Source: an uncultured Bacteroidales bacterium (GTDB lineage: Bacteria; Bacteroidota; Bacteroidia; Bacteroidales; Bacteroidaceae). Taken from it: a stretch of 32,569 nt of DNA. Positions 8,004 to 15,309 of this stretch are shown here, piece after piece. The number at the start of each line of letters is the position of its first letter. Position 1 is the first letter of the stretch. The DNA is taken from contig CADAJV010000035.1 of the NCBI GenBank assembly GCA_902788275.1, positions 1 to 32,569 on the forward strand. Reading direction: 5' to 3'. The position numbers were made by a program, and so were the translations under genes. Below the pieces are notes generated by a model. The model searched no databases. It had not been told where the DNA came from and worked only from the letters and a program-made list of their open reading frames with translations.

Positions 8004-9809
8004 ATGTCAAGCAACACAAACCAAAAATTTCCGTGGACCAAGCATTTTTGGCTTAATGTCCTGTCGTCAACTGTCGGTTTTGTAATCGGCGCAGTAATAC
8101 TTACCTTCATAGGCATAGCCATCATTGTGGGCCTCATGGCGGGCGGCAGCAATGTTGCGTCGGTAAAGAGCAACAGCGTACTGCACCTGCACCTCAGCGG
8201 TGTGCTGAACGAGCAGCATCGCGACAATCCCCTGACGACCCTCATGGGCGACGATGAACCTACCCTCGGCCTCAACGAGATGCTCAAGGCCATCAAGATG
8301 GCCAAGGAGGACGATAACATAAAAGCCATCTGGCTGGAGGGCGGTGCTTTTGGTGCCGACCCCGCCTCGATGCAGGAGCTGCGCGGTGCGCTGGCAGACT
8401 TCAAGACATCGGGCAAGAAGATATACGCTTACGCCGACAACTACATGCAGGGCACCTACTACCTCTGCTCGGTGGCCGACAAGGTGGTGCTCAACCCCAT
8501 AGGTACGCTGGACTGGCACGGCCTGAGCTCGCAGATAACCTTCTACAAGGACCTGATGGCCAAGCTGGGAGTGAAGATGCAGGTGTTTAAGGTGGGTACA
8601 TACAAGAGTGCCGTGGAGCCATACACCGAGACACAGATGAGCCCCGCCAACAGAGAGCAGATAACGGCCTTCCTCGGCGATATATGGCAGACCTTCGTGA
8701 ACGACGTGAGCAAGAGCCGCAAGCTCTCTGCCGGGACGCTCAACGCCCTGGCCGACAAGTATATGGCCTTCACATCGGGCAAGGAGATAAAAGCCAGCAA
8801 GCTGGTGGACGAGCTGATGTATAAGGATGAGTTTACCGACATGCTGAAGAAAGCCCTGGGCGTAAAGGAGAAGGATGACCTCAACCTGGTGGAGCCCGAA
8901 GCCCTGTGTGAGACAGACCCGCAGGACATTGACCAGGACGACCAGGTGGCCATCTATTACGCCGAAGGCGAGATAGTGGATGTGGCCGAAGCCGGACTGA
9001 TGAGCGAAGCCTCGATAGTGGGCAGTAAGGTCAACAAAGACCTGCAGAAACTGGCCGACAACGACAAGGTAAAGGCCGTGGTGCTGCGTATCAACTCGGG
9101 CGGCGGCAGTGCCTATGCCTCAGAGCAGATGTGGCACAACATCAAGCGCCTGGCCAAGAAGAAGCCCGTGATTATCTCGATGGGTGGACTGGCAGCCTCG
9201 GGCGGCTACTATATGTCGGCCGGCGGCGACTACATCTTTGCCGAGCCCACGACGCTGACAGGTTCGATAGGCATCTTCGGCATGATACCCGATGCCAGCG
9301 AGCTGCTGACCAATAAGCTGGGACTGAAATATGACGTGGTGAAGACCAACAAGCTCTCCGACTTCGGCAACATAGGCCGCCCGTTCAGCGAGGAGGAGGG
9401 CAGTCGTCTGCAGAAATATGTGGAGAACGGATACAGCCTCTTCCTGAGTCGCGTGGCCGAGGCACGCAAGAAGACGACAGCCCAGATAGACAGCATTGCG
9501 CAGGGTCGTGTATGGACCGGCAGGCAGGCGCTGAAGCTGGGACTGGTGGATAAGCTCGGCACACTGAACGATGCCGTGAAATATGCCGCCGCCAAGGCCA
9601 AGATGGGCGATGACTATAATGTGGTGGAATACCCCGAGGTGCTGCCCTGGTATGCCGAGCTGGCACTGAGCAGCGCAGGAGAGCAGGCATACGCCGGCAA
9701 GCTGCGCGCCACCCTTGGCGAACTGTATGAGCCCTTCATTGCCATGCAGGGAGTGAAGAACGGCAGCAATGTGTTTGCACGCGTACCATACATTATAAAG
9801 ATTAAGTGA
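8004..9809 (+). CDS. sppA: Signal peptide peptidase SppA, 67-kDa long form
   Basis: SppA is a membrane-anchored serine protease with a Ser-Lys dyad that cleaves leftover signal peptides on the outer face of the inner membrane. The 601-residue protein has one membrane anchor near the N-terminus (about residues 17-45) followed by two S49 peptidase domains, the long arrangement known from E. coli. The general-base lysine is K201 in GTYKSAVEP and the nucleophile is S399 in LAASGGYYM. The frame is open back to 7827, but that extension is encoded by repeats and lies upstream of the promoter. lpxK and thiL follow on the same strand. Confidence 0.93.
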   Translation: MSSNTNQKFPWTKHFWLNVLSSTVGFVIGAVILTFIGIAIIVGLMAGGSNVASVKSNSVLHLHLSGVLNEQHRDNPLTTLMGDDEPTLGLNEMLKAIKMAKEDDNIKAIWLEGGAFGADPASMQELRGALADFKTSGKKIYAYADNYMQGTYYLCSVADKVVLNPIGTLDWHGLSSQITFYKDLMAKLGVKMQVFKVGTYKSAVEPYTETQMSPANREQITAFLGDIWQTFVNDVSKSRKLSAGTLNALADKYMAFTSGKEIKASKLVDELMYKDEFTDMLKKALGVKEKDDLNLVEPEALCETDPQDIDQDDQVAIYYAEGEIVDVAEAGLMSEASIVGSKVNKDLQKLADNDKVKAVVLRINSGGGSAYASEQMWHNIKRLAKKKPVIISMGGLAASGGYYMSAGGDYIFAEPTTLTGSIGIFGMIPDASELLTNKLGLKYDVVKTNKLSDFGNIGRPFSEEEGSRLQKYVENGYSLFLSRVAEARKKTTAQIDSIAQGRVWTGRQALKLGLVDKLGTLNDAVKYAAAKAKMGDDYNVVEYPEVLPWYAELALSSAGEQAYAGKLRATLGELYEPFIAMQGVKNGSNVFARVPYIIKIK

Positions 9810-9816
9810 CGGTTGA

Positions 9817-9928
9817 CTGTTTATGGTTTACTGTTTACTGTTTACCGTTTACGGTTTACGGTTTACGGTTTACGGTTTATGGTTTACTGTTTACGGTTTA
9901 TGGGTTACGGTTTACGGTTTACCGTTTA
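9817..9928. repeat. Sixteen heptamers of CGGTTTA/CTGTTTA
   Basis: A 7-base period runs for about 112 bases between sppA and lpxK with units CGGTTTA, CTGTTTA, CCGTTTA and TGGTTTA. It begins eight bases after the sppA stop. The reverse complement of the same unit (GTAAACA/GTAAACG) recurs six times at 12520-12561. Confidence 0.95.
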
Positions 9929-9989
9929 CAGATTTGAAATTGAACATTTAGGAGTTAGAAGGAGATAGAAGGAGATAGAGGACGTTAGT

Positions 9990-10080
9990 AAATTGAAAAT
10001 TGAGAATTGAAAATTGAAAATTACTTTCCGGACTTGGCTTCTATAACCAATAACCTATAACCTATAACGAAGGAGATAGA
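9990..10080. repeat. Mixed short-period repeats ahead of lpxK
   Basis: Four ATTGAAA-type heptamers are followed by TTTCCGGACTTGGCTTC, an inverted copy of the CCAAGTCCGG word. Four ATAACCT heptamers (10043-10070) and GGAGATAGA complete the stretch. The last unit supplies the GAAGGAGA ribosome-binding sequence of lpxK, and GGACTTGGC, which contains the TTG start codon, repeats the word at 10030. Confidence 0.8.
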
Positions 10081-10084
10081 GGAC

Positions 10085-11131
10085 TTGGCAGGAAAGAGTT
10101 TCATAACATATCCGGCGGTGCGGCCCCTGGCATGGATATACGGTCGCATAATGCGGGTGCGCAACAGGCGCTTTGACACTGGTAGTACGCCAGTGAGCAC
10201 CGTGGATGTGCCCGTAATCAGCGTGGGCAACCTCAGCGTAGGGGGCACGGGCAAGACGCCCATGTGTCGCTGGCTGCTGGGGGTGCTGACCGAGCAGGGA
10301 CTAAAGCCCGCCATGCTGTCGCGCGGCTACGGCAGAAACACGCAAGGATTCAGGCATGTGGACACCAACAGCACTGCCGACGAGGTGGGCGATGAGCCGC
10401 TGGAGGTGTTCAATGACTTTGACGGCAAGGTGCCGGTGTTTGTCTGCGAAGACCGTGTGCACGGCGCACAGCGCATGCTGCAGCATGACAGGAGTATCAA
10501 CGTCATAGTGCTGGACGATGCCTACCAGCACCGGTTTCTGCATCGCGACATCAACATACTGCTGACCGACTACAGCCGCCTCTACACCCGCGACCGCGTG
10601 ATACCCGAGGGACGACTGCGCGAGCTGCCCGAGGGAGCCGCCAGGGCCGACATAATAATCGTCACCAAGTGTCCGGCCGACCTCGGCAGAGAGGAGGCCG
10701 ACGCCCTGACACGCGAGCTGAAGCCAAGGGAAAGGCAGCAGGTGTTCTTCTCCGCCATCAAGTATGAGCCGCTAGACACAGACCTGAGCGACAAACGCTT
10801 GCTCATCTTTACCGGCATTGCCAATCCGCGACCGCTGGTGAGCCACTATGACGGCAAGGGACTGTCGATGGAGACACTGCAATTTGCCGACCACCACAGG
10901 TTTACCGACCGCGACATCAACAAGGTGGCGACGGCTGCCGACAAGGCCGACATAGTAATAACGACAGCCAAGGACTACAGCCGACTGCCCAAGGACATAC
11001 CCGACAGTCTGCGCAGTAAGCTGCACGTGCAACGCATAGGAGTGGAGATACTGCTGGGTCAGGAAGAAGAAGTAAGGAAGACCATATCTAAACTTTCTAC
11101 CCATACGCCAAGTCCGGGAAGTGGCCACTGA
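10085..11131 (+). CDS. lpxK: Tetraacyldisaccharide 4'-kinase LpxK
   Basis: LpxK transfers phosphate from ATP to the 4' position of the lipid A disaccharide at the inner membrane. The 348-residue protein has the family start pattern YP-x-WIYGRIMRVRNRRFD, a membrane-associating stretch, then the P-loop VGGTGKTP (52-59). SRGYGR and the acidic DDAYQHR block follow. The start is TTG at 10085, preceded by GAAGGAGA. The next in-frame Met is at residue 23, inside the conserved N-terminus, so TTG is the likely true start. The last nine residues (HTPSPGSGH) are encoded by a copy of the intergenic word CCAAGTCCGGGAAGTGG, so the C-terminus seems to have been rewritten by a repeat. sppA lies upstream and thiL downstream. 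Confidence 0.93.
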   Translation: MAGKSFITYPAVRPLAWIYGRIMRVRNRRFDTGSTPVSTVDVPVISVGNLSVGGTGKTPMCRWLLGVLTEQGLKPAMLSRGYGRNTQGFRHVDTNSTADEVGDEPLEVFNDFDGKVPVFVCEDRVHGAQRMLQHDRSINVIVLDDAYQHRFLHRDINILLTDYSRLYTRDRVIPEGRLRELPEGAARADIIIVTKCPADLGREEADALTRELKPRERQQVFFSAIKYEPLDTDLSDKRLLIFTGIANPRPLVSHYDGKGLSMETLQFADHHRFTDRDINKVATAADKADIVITTAKDYSRLPKDIPDSLRSKLHVQRIGVEILLGQEEEVRKTISKLSTHTPSPGSGH

Positions 11132-11155
11132 ATGACACAGGCATCGCGAAGCGGC
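11106..11155. repeat. Dispersed repeat words at the end of lpxK, with empty hairpin site
   Basis: GCCAAGTCCGGGAAGTGG matches the start of the 86-bp repeats at 5301 and 5642, the inverted word at 10030 and, more weakly, 12402-12420. Nine bases on, GGCATCGCGAAGCGGC (11140-11155) equals the joined flanks of the structured hairpin element without the hairpin. Confidence 0.7.
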
Positions 11156-11246
11156 AGTTATACAGACAGAAAATATATTTCAAGAATTAGAGAATTTTAT
11201 AATTCATGCTTAAAGGACTACTAATTTCACGAATCATACGAGAATA

Positions 11247-12290
11247 ATGGATAAGAGAACAGAAATATCTACCTTGGGCGAGTTTGGGCTCATCCGCCAC
11301 CTGACCGAAGACATAAAGACACAGCAGGCCAGCACCCACAAAGGTGTGGGCGATGACTGCGCAGTGATATCAGCCAACAACAGCGAGACACTGGTGACCA
11401 CCGACCTGCTGCTGGAGGGCATACACTTTGACCTGACCTACGTACCGCTGAAGCACCTGGGATATAAGGCTGCCTCAGTGAACATATCAGACATCTATGC
11501 CATGAACGGCACACCTACCCAGATGGTGGTGAGCCTCGGCATTAGCAAGCGCTTCAGCGTGGAGGACATGGAGCAGCTATACGACGGCATCAAGCTGGCA
11601 TGCCGGAACCACGGCGTGGATATAGTGGGCGGCGACACGACATCATCGCTGACAGGGCTGACCATCAGCATAACATGCATAGGCATGGCAGACAAGGAGG
11701 ATATTGTCTATCGTTCAGGAGCCAAGGACACCGACCTGGTATGCGTAAGCGGCGACCTGGGTGCTGCCTATATGGGACTGCAGCTGCTGGAGAGAGAGAA
11801 GGCAGTGTTTAACCAGCAAGGCAACAAGGACAAGGAGGTGCAGGCGCAGCCCGACTTCCAAGGGAAGGAATACCTGCTGGAACGACAGCTGAAGCCCGAG
11901 GCACGCGGCGATATCATCAAGAAACTGAAGGAGGCGGGCGTCAAGCCCACAGCGATGATTGATGTGTCGGACGGTCTGTCGTCGGAGCTGCTGCATATAT
12001 GCCACGAGAGCCACTGCGGATGCTCGGTATATGAGGAGCGCATCCCCATAGACTACCAGACGGGCATACAGGCAGAGCAGTTTGGCATCAGTGCCGTGAC
12101 CTGCGCCCTCAACGGTGGCGAAGACTATGAACTGCTTTTCACCGTGAGCCTCAAAGACTACGAGAAGATAAGTCAGATAGAAGGTGTCCACATCATCGGA
12201 CGCATACAGAAGGAAGAGCTCGGTGCACTACTGGTGACACGCGACGGAGCCGAATATCCGCTGCAGGCACAGGGGTGGCAGCACTTATGA
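11247..12290 (+). CDS. thiL: Thiamine-monophosphate kinase ThiL
   Basis: ThiL phosphorylates thiamine monophosphate to thiamine diphosphate, the last step in making the cofactor. The 347-residue protein has the AIR-synthase/ThiL fold signatures: GVGDDCAV with paired aspartates at 36-37, TTDLLLEGIHFD, NISDIYAM, VGGDTTSS and MIDVSDGLSSEL. Length is normal for the family. It follows lpxK by 115 bases with no clear terminator between, so it may be cotranscribed. No TPP riboswitch is visible upstream. Confidence 0.93.
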   Translation: MDKRTEISTLGEFGLIRHLTEDIKTQQASTHKGVGDDCAVISANNSETLVTTDLLLEGIHFDLTYVPLKHLGYKAASVNISDIYAMNGTPTQMVVSLGISKRFSVEDMEQLYDGIKLACRNHGVDIVGGDTTSSLTGLTISITCIGMADKEDIVYRSGAKDTDLVCVSGDLGAAYMGLQLLEREKAVFNQQGNKDKEVQAQPDFQGKEYLLERQLKPEARGDIIKKLKEAGVKPTAMIDVSDGLSSELLHICHESHCGCSVYEERIPIDYQTGIQAEQFGISAVTCALNGGEDYELLFTVSLKDYEKISQIEGVHIIGRIQKEELGALLVTRDGAEYPLQAQGWQHL

Positions 12291-12325
12291 AGAGCCAAGT
12301 AGAGAGGCGAGAAACTTTTCAGTTA

Positions 12326-12402
12326 GTCGCAAAGTCGCAAAGTCTCAAAGTCGCAAAGCCATTTTAATTTGACGATTAGACGATTTCACGATTGGACGAT
12401 TT
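12326..12402. repeat. Two octamer tracts
   Basis: Four GTCGCAAA units (12326-12357, one reads GTCTCAAA) are followed by four GACGATTA/GACGATTT/CACGATTG units (12371-12402). Both have an 8-base period but unrelated unit sequences. A diverged GCCGAATCCGG...ACGGAT module comes after. Confidence 0.9.
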
Positions 12403-12519
12403 AGCCGAATCCGGTAGCGGGCGATTACAAACACGGATCGTACGGATCTAACGGATAATCAAAATCCTCTAATTCTTGACAGAAAAAAATCTCTTGGCTC
12501 TTGATTCTCGCGATAAACC

Positions 12520-12569
12520 GTAAACAGTAAACAGTAAACGGTAAACGCTAACCGCTAACCCCGGGGTTA
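12520..12569. repeat. Six GTAAACA-type heptamers ending in a 14-base palindrome
   Basis: Units GTAAACA, GTAAACA, GTAAACG, GTAAACG, CTAACCG, CTAACCC run straight into TAACCCCGGGGTTA (12556-12569), a perfect palindrome. Its last three bases are the stop codon of the minus-strand DUF4369 gene. Confidence 0.9.
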
Positions 12570-13271
12570 AAAGTCGCCCTGCATGAGTCGCATATTGAAG
12601 CGGGCATCGCGCAGATAGCTCTGCACCTCAGGATTCTGAAGGAATGACTCGGGGGCGTGCTTGATGATTTTCTCTATCTGGGGAGTGATGACGGGATAGA
12701 AATACTGAGATGTGTATTCCATAAAATAGATAGGCCCAAGGACATTGTCGCTATTGCTACTGATGAAATTAGTCCATAGCTTGTCGAGACGATCCTGCAG
12801 GTTCTCATTGCGGCGCTCTATCTGCAGATGAGTGGCGGGGCCTGCACCGGCCATAATCAGTCGGGCGAGGCTGTGGGTGTTGTTCTGAATCTCGTTCTGC
12901 AAGCGTGCATTCTCATTAAGAAACTTATAGAGGCGCTCGTTGAGAGTGCCGCCACGTACCGTCTGCTCGGTGTCGGTGAAGCTTATCTGTATCTCGCCGC
13001 TCTCCAGCACGATAGGCAGCAGGCTGTTGGTGCCCATATAAAGCTGAGCCATGCACACAGTGTCGATGATGCCCTCAAAACCAAAGCGGCCATGCACCAC
13101 CTCGGCAGAGTCATAAGGAGCCACCGAGTTGTCGGCACTCATCACCTTGAGGTATAGCACATTGCCATCGTAGGTGGGTACCGACGAATTGCCCATGATA
13201 TTATACTGATCGCTGCACGAAGAGAGCAACGCCATCACGGGGGCTATGAGCATTATGACAAACTTGGGCAT
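12567..13271 (-). CDS. DUF4369-type lipoprotein
   Basis: The 234-residue protein begins with a lipoprotein signal whose lipobox is LSSC (cysteine at 19), so it should be lipid-anchored and exported. The N-terminal half (about 28-110), with short beta-strand motifs such as VHGRFGFEGIID and LPIVLESGEIQI, fits the DUF4369 domain of Bacteroidetes. That domain is often fused to a thioredoxin-like domain, which is missing here. The C-terminal half is helical and charged (NENARLQNEIQNN, RRNENLQDRLDKLW). Function is unknown. It is transcribed alone, divergently from slyD, with a -7 box 24 bases upstream of the start. Confidence 0.75.
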   Translation of the reverse strand: MPKFVIMLIAPVMALLSSCSDQYNIMGNSSVPTYDGNVLYLKVMSADNSVAPYDSAEVVHGRFGFEGIIDTVCMAQLYMGTNSLLPIVLESGEIQISFTDTEQTVRGGTLNERLYKFLNENARLQNEIQNNTHSLARLIMAGAGPATHLQIERRNENLQDRLDKLWTNFISSNSDNVLGPIYFMEYTSQYFYPVITPQIEKIIKHAPESFLQNPEVQSYLRDARFNMRLMQGDF

Positions 13272-13294
13272 GTCAGTTTATTGATTTTGACATG

Positions 13295-13302
13295 CAAAGA
13301 TA
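13295..13302 (-). promoter_or_regulatory. Promoter -7 box for the DUF4369 gene
   Basis: The minus strand reads TATCTTTG followed by CATG, a full TAnnTTTG(C) match, 24 bases before the start codon at 13271. No well-placed -33 TTTG is seen. Confidence 0.55.
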
Positions 13303-13429
13303 TTCGTTTATCTGCAAAGAAGTGAGTGTTTGGGCAATAATTAAGTGAGATTTTAGCATTATTTTTGATTTGCTCAACGTCATGCCGAGTTTTTTAACAC
13401 TTTATCTAAGTAATGTCGCAGTTTTTCAG

Positions 13430-13437
13430 TACCTTTG
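13430..13437 (+). promoter_or_regulatory. Promoter -7 box for slyD
   Basis: TACCTTTG followed by CAAC fits TAnnTTTG(C). The start codon is 34 bases downstream after an A-rich leader. This is the divergent partner of the box at 13295-13302. Confidence 0.6.
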
Positions 13438-13470
13438 CAACAAGAGTAATATAAAACCAACATAACCATT

Positions 13471-14025
13471 ATGGCAGAGAATAAATATTACAAGCTAAGC
13501 TATGAGCTCTTTGCCCACGACAAAGAAGGCGGCACCCCCATACTGGTGGAGAAGACCAGTGCCGACCACCCTTTTGAGTTCATAACAGGGCTGGGCTATA
13601 CCCTACCCGACTTTGAGCAAGAGATATCACAACTGGACGGTAGCGCGAAGTTTGACTTCGTCATTCCCTGCGAACGTGCCTACGGCGAATATGACGAGGC
13701 ACACGTCAAGACGCTGCCCAAGGAGATTTTTCGTGACAAAGACAACCATTTCGCCATAGAGAGCGTGTATCCCGGCAACGTCATTCCAATGGAGAACGAG
13801 GAGGGCATGCAGTTTGAAGGCCTGGTGAAGGAAGTGAACCCCACCAACGTAGTGGTAGACTTCAATCATCCGCTGGCAGGCGTGGACCTGCAGTTTCGCG
13901 GTGAGGTAATCAATAGCCACGAGGCTACCCCGCAAGAGATAACCGCCTTCCTCAACATTATGTCAGACGAATGTAGCGGCTGCGATGGCGGAGAGTGCGG
14001 ATGCGGGCACTGCCACGGGAAATAG
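13471..14025 (+). CDS. slyD: SlyD-like FKBP-type peptidyl-prolyl isomerase
   Basis: SlyD proteins are cytoplasmic prolyl isomerases and chaperones that also bind nickel through a metal-rich tail. The 184-residue protein has an FKBP part split by the chaperone flap: residues 1-70 contain LVEKTSADHPFEFITGLGYTLPDFEQEISQ-type sequence, about 75-125 is the inserted flap, and VVDFNHPLAGVDLQFRGEV closes the domain. The tail ECSGCDGGECGCGHCHGK has five cysteines and two histidines, as expected for metal binding. The tail is shorter than in E. coli. It is transcribed from its own promoter; a heptamer and hairpin region separates it from aroC. Confidence 0.88.
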   Translation: MAENKYYKLSYELFAHDKEGGTPILVEKTSADHPFEFITGLGYTLPDFEQEISQLDGSAKFDFVIPCERAYGEYDEAHVKTLPKEIFRDKDNHFAIESVYPGNVIPMENEEGMQFEGLVKEVNPTNVVVDFNHPLAGVDLQFRGEVINSHEATPQEITAFLNIMSDECSGCDGGECGCGHCHGK

Positions 14026-14055
14026 TTGATAGTTGAGAGTTGAAAATTGATAATT

Positions 14056-14153
14056 GCCGCTTCGCTCTCGAACTTCTTTATATCGGCCCGCGCCTAAAAA
14101 GCATCCTTGCTTTTTCGAGACGGCGAGACCACCGATGAAGTTCTCGCGATGCC
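14056..14153. repeat. Structured hairpin element, copy 2
   Basis: In plus orientation, GCCGCTTCGCTCTC is followed by GAACTTC (14070-14076), the bulge TTTAT and ATCGG (14082-14086). CCCGCGCC comes next, then an inner hairpin AAAAAGCA-TCCT-TGCTTTTT (14096-14115). The downstream arm is CGGCGAGACCA, CCGATGAAGTTC (14132-14143) and TCGCGATGCC. The outer stem is 7 + 5 bp with a 5-base bulge, the geometry seen in copy 1 (5537-5610, inverted). Flanks and loop words are conserved while both stem arms differ. It may also act as a terminator after slyD. Confidence 0.75.
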
Positions 14154-14160
14154 TGCAGCA

Positions 14161-14214
14161 TTGACAATTGAGAATTGAGAATTGAGAATTGAAAATTAAG
14201 AATTGAGAATTTAA
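14161..14214. repeat. TTGAGAA-type heptamers abutting aroC
   Basis: About seven units (TTGACAA, TTGAGAA, TTGAAAA and variants) run to within a few bases of the aroC ATG. The message therefore has no Shine-Dalgarno, only an A/G-rich repeat leader. A similar run lies at 14025-14056 just after slyD. Confidence 0.9.
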
Positions 14215-14217
14215 TTA

Positions 14218-15294
14218 ATGAATACTTTCGGACATATATTCAGGGTGACCTCCTTTGGCGAGAGCCATGGTCCCGCCATTGGCGGAGTGATTGACGGAAT
14301 GCCGGCAGGCATTGAGGTGGACGAGGACTTCCTGCAATGCGAGATGGCCCGGCGGCGTCCCGGACAGAGCGACCTCACCACCCAGCGCACGGAGGCTGAC
14401 AATGTGGAGCTGCTCTCAGGCGTGTTTGAGGGCAAGACAACAGGCACACCCATAGGATTTATGGTGCGCAACACCTCGCAGCACTCGGCCGACTACGACA
14501 ACCTGCGCCAGATATTCCGTCCCTCGCACGCCGACTACACATATCAGACCAAATATGGGCTGCGCGACCACCGCGGCGGCGGACGCTCATCGGCACGCGA
14601 GACCATCACACGAGTGGTGGGCGGTGCCTTCGCCAAGATGGCCCTGCGCCAACTGGGCATCAGTGTGCAGGCCTACACCTCACAGGTGGGCGACATAAAG
14701 CTCAACCACGACTACAAGGCCTACAACCTGAAGATGGCGGAGTATAACGCCGTGCGCTGTCCTGACCAGGTGAAGGCACAGGAGATGGCCAACCTCATCA
14801 ATGCCGTGAGGCTGGAGGGCGACACCGTGGGCGGAGTGATAAGCTGCGTGGTGAAAGGCTGTCCTGCCGGCCTCGGCGAACCAGTGGCTGGCAAGCTGCA
14901 CGCACAGCTGGGTGCCGCCATGCTCAGCATAAACGCCGCCAAGGGTTTTGAGTACGGCCTGGGATTTGCCGGTGCCGCAGGCAGAGGCTCAGAGCAGAAC
15001 GATGCCTTTGTGCCTGACGGAGCATCGCGCATCACCACCGCCAGCAACAACAGCGGCGGCATACAGGGCGGCATAAGCAACGGTCAGGACATATATTTCC
15101 GCGTGGCTTTCAAACCCGTGGCCACACTGCTGAGAGAGCAGCAGACCGTTGATCTGAACGGCAATGCCGTGGAGTTTAAGGCCAAGGGGCGTCACGACCC
15201 CTGCGTGCTGCCCAGGGCAGTGCCCGTGGTGGAGGCCATGACCGCCATGGTGATACTCGACAACTACCTGCTAAACAAGACTACTCACCTATAA
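14218..15294 (+). CDS. aroC: Chorismate synthase AroC
   Basis: AroC removes phosphate from 5-enolpyruvylshikimate 3-phosphate to give chorismate, using reduced FMN. The 358-residue protein has the family signatures [11 protein letters not shown] (H17), [44 protein letters not shown] and [12 protein letters not shown]. Length is normal. It is followed 15 bases later by the GH20 gene on the same strand, so the two are probably cotranscribed though functionally unrelated. Its product is the entry substrate of the trp operon about 9 kb downstream. The start is set by the family N-terminus [18 protein letters not shown]. Confidence 0.96.
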   Translation: MNTFGHIFRVTSFGESHGPAIGGVIDGMPAGIEVDEDFLQCEMARRRPGQSDLTTQRTEADNVELLSGVFEGKTTGTPIGFMVRNTSQHSADYDNLRQIFRPSHADYTYQTKYGLRDHRGGGRSSARETITRVVGGAFAKMALRQLGISVQAYTSQVGDIKLNHDYKAYNLKMAEYNAVRCPDQVKAQEMANLINAVRLEGDTVGGVISCVVKGCPAGLGEPVAGKLHAQLGAAMLSINAAKGFEYGLGFAGAAGRGSEQNDAFVPDGASRITTASNNSGGIQGGISNGQDIYFRVAFKPVATLLREQQTVDLNGNAVEFKAKGRHDPCVLPRAVPVVEAMTAMVILDNYLLNKTTHL

Positions 15295-15309
15295 AAAAAG
15301 ACTAATACC

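Noticed and set aside
12556-12569. Palindrome TAACCCCGGGGTTA as a terminator or operator
   Set aside because: It has no loop and no T run on the gene's strand; it can be explained as the end of the heptamer tract.
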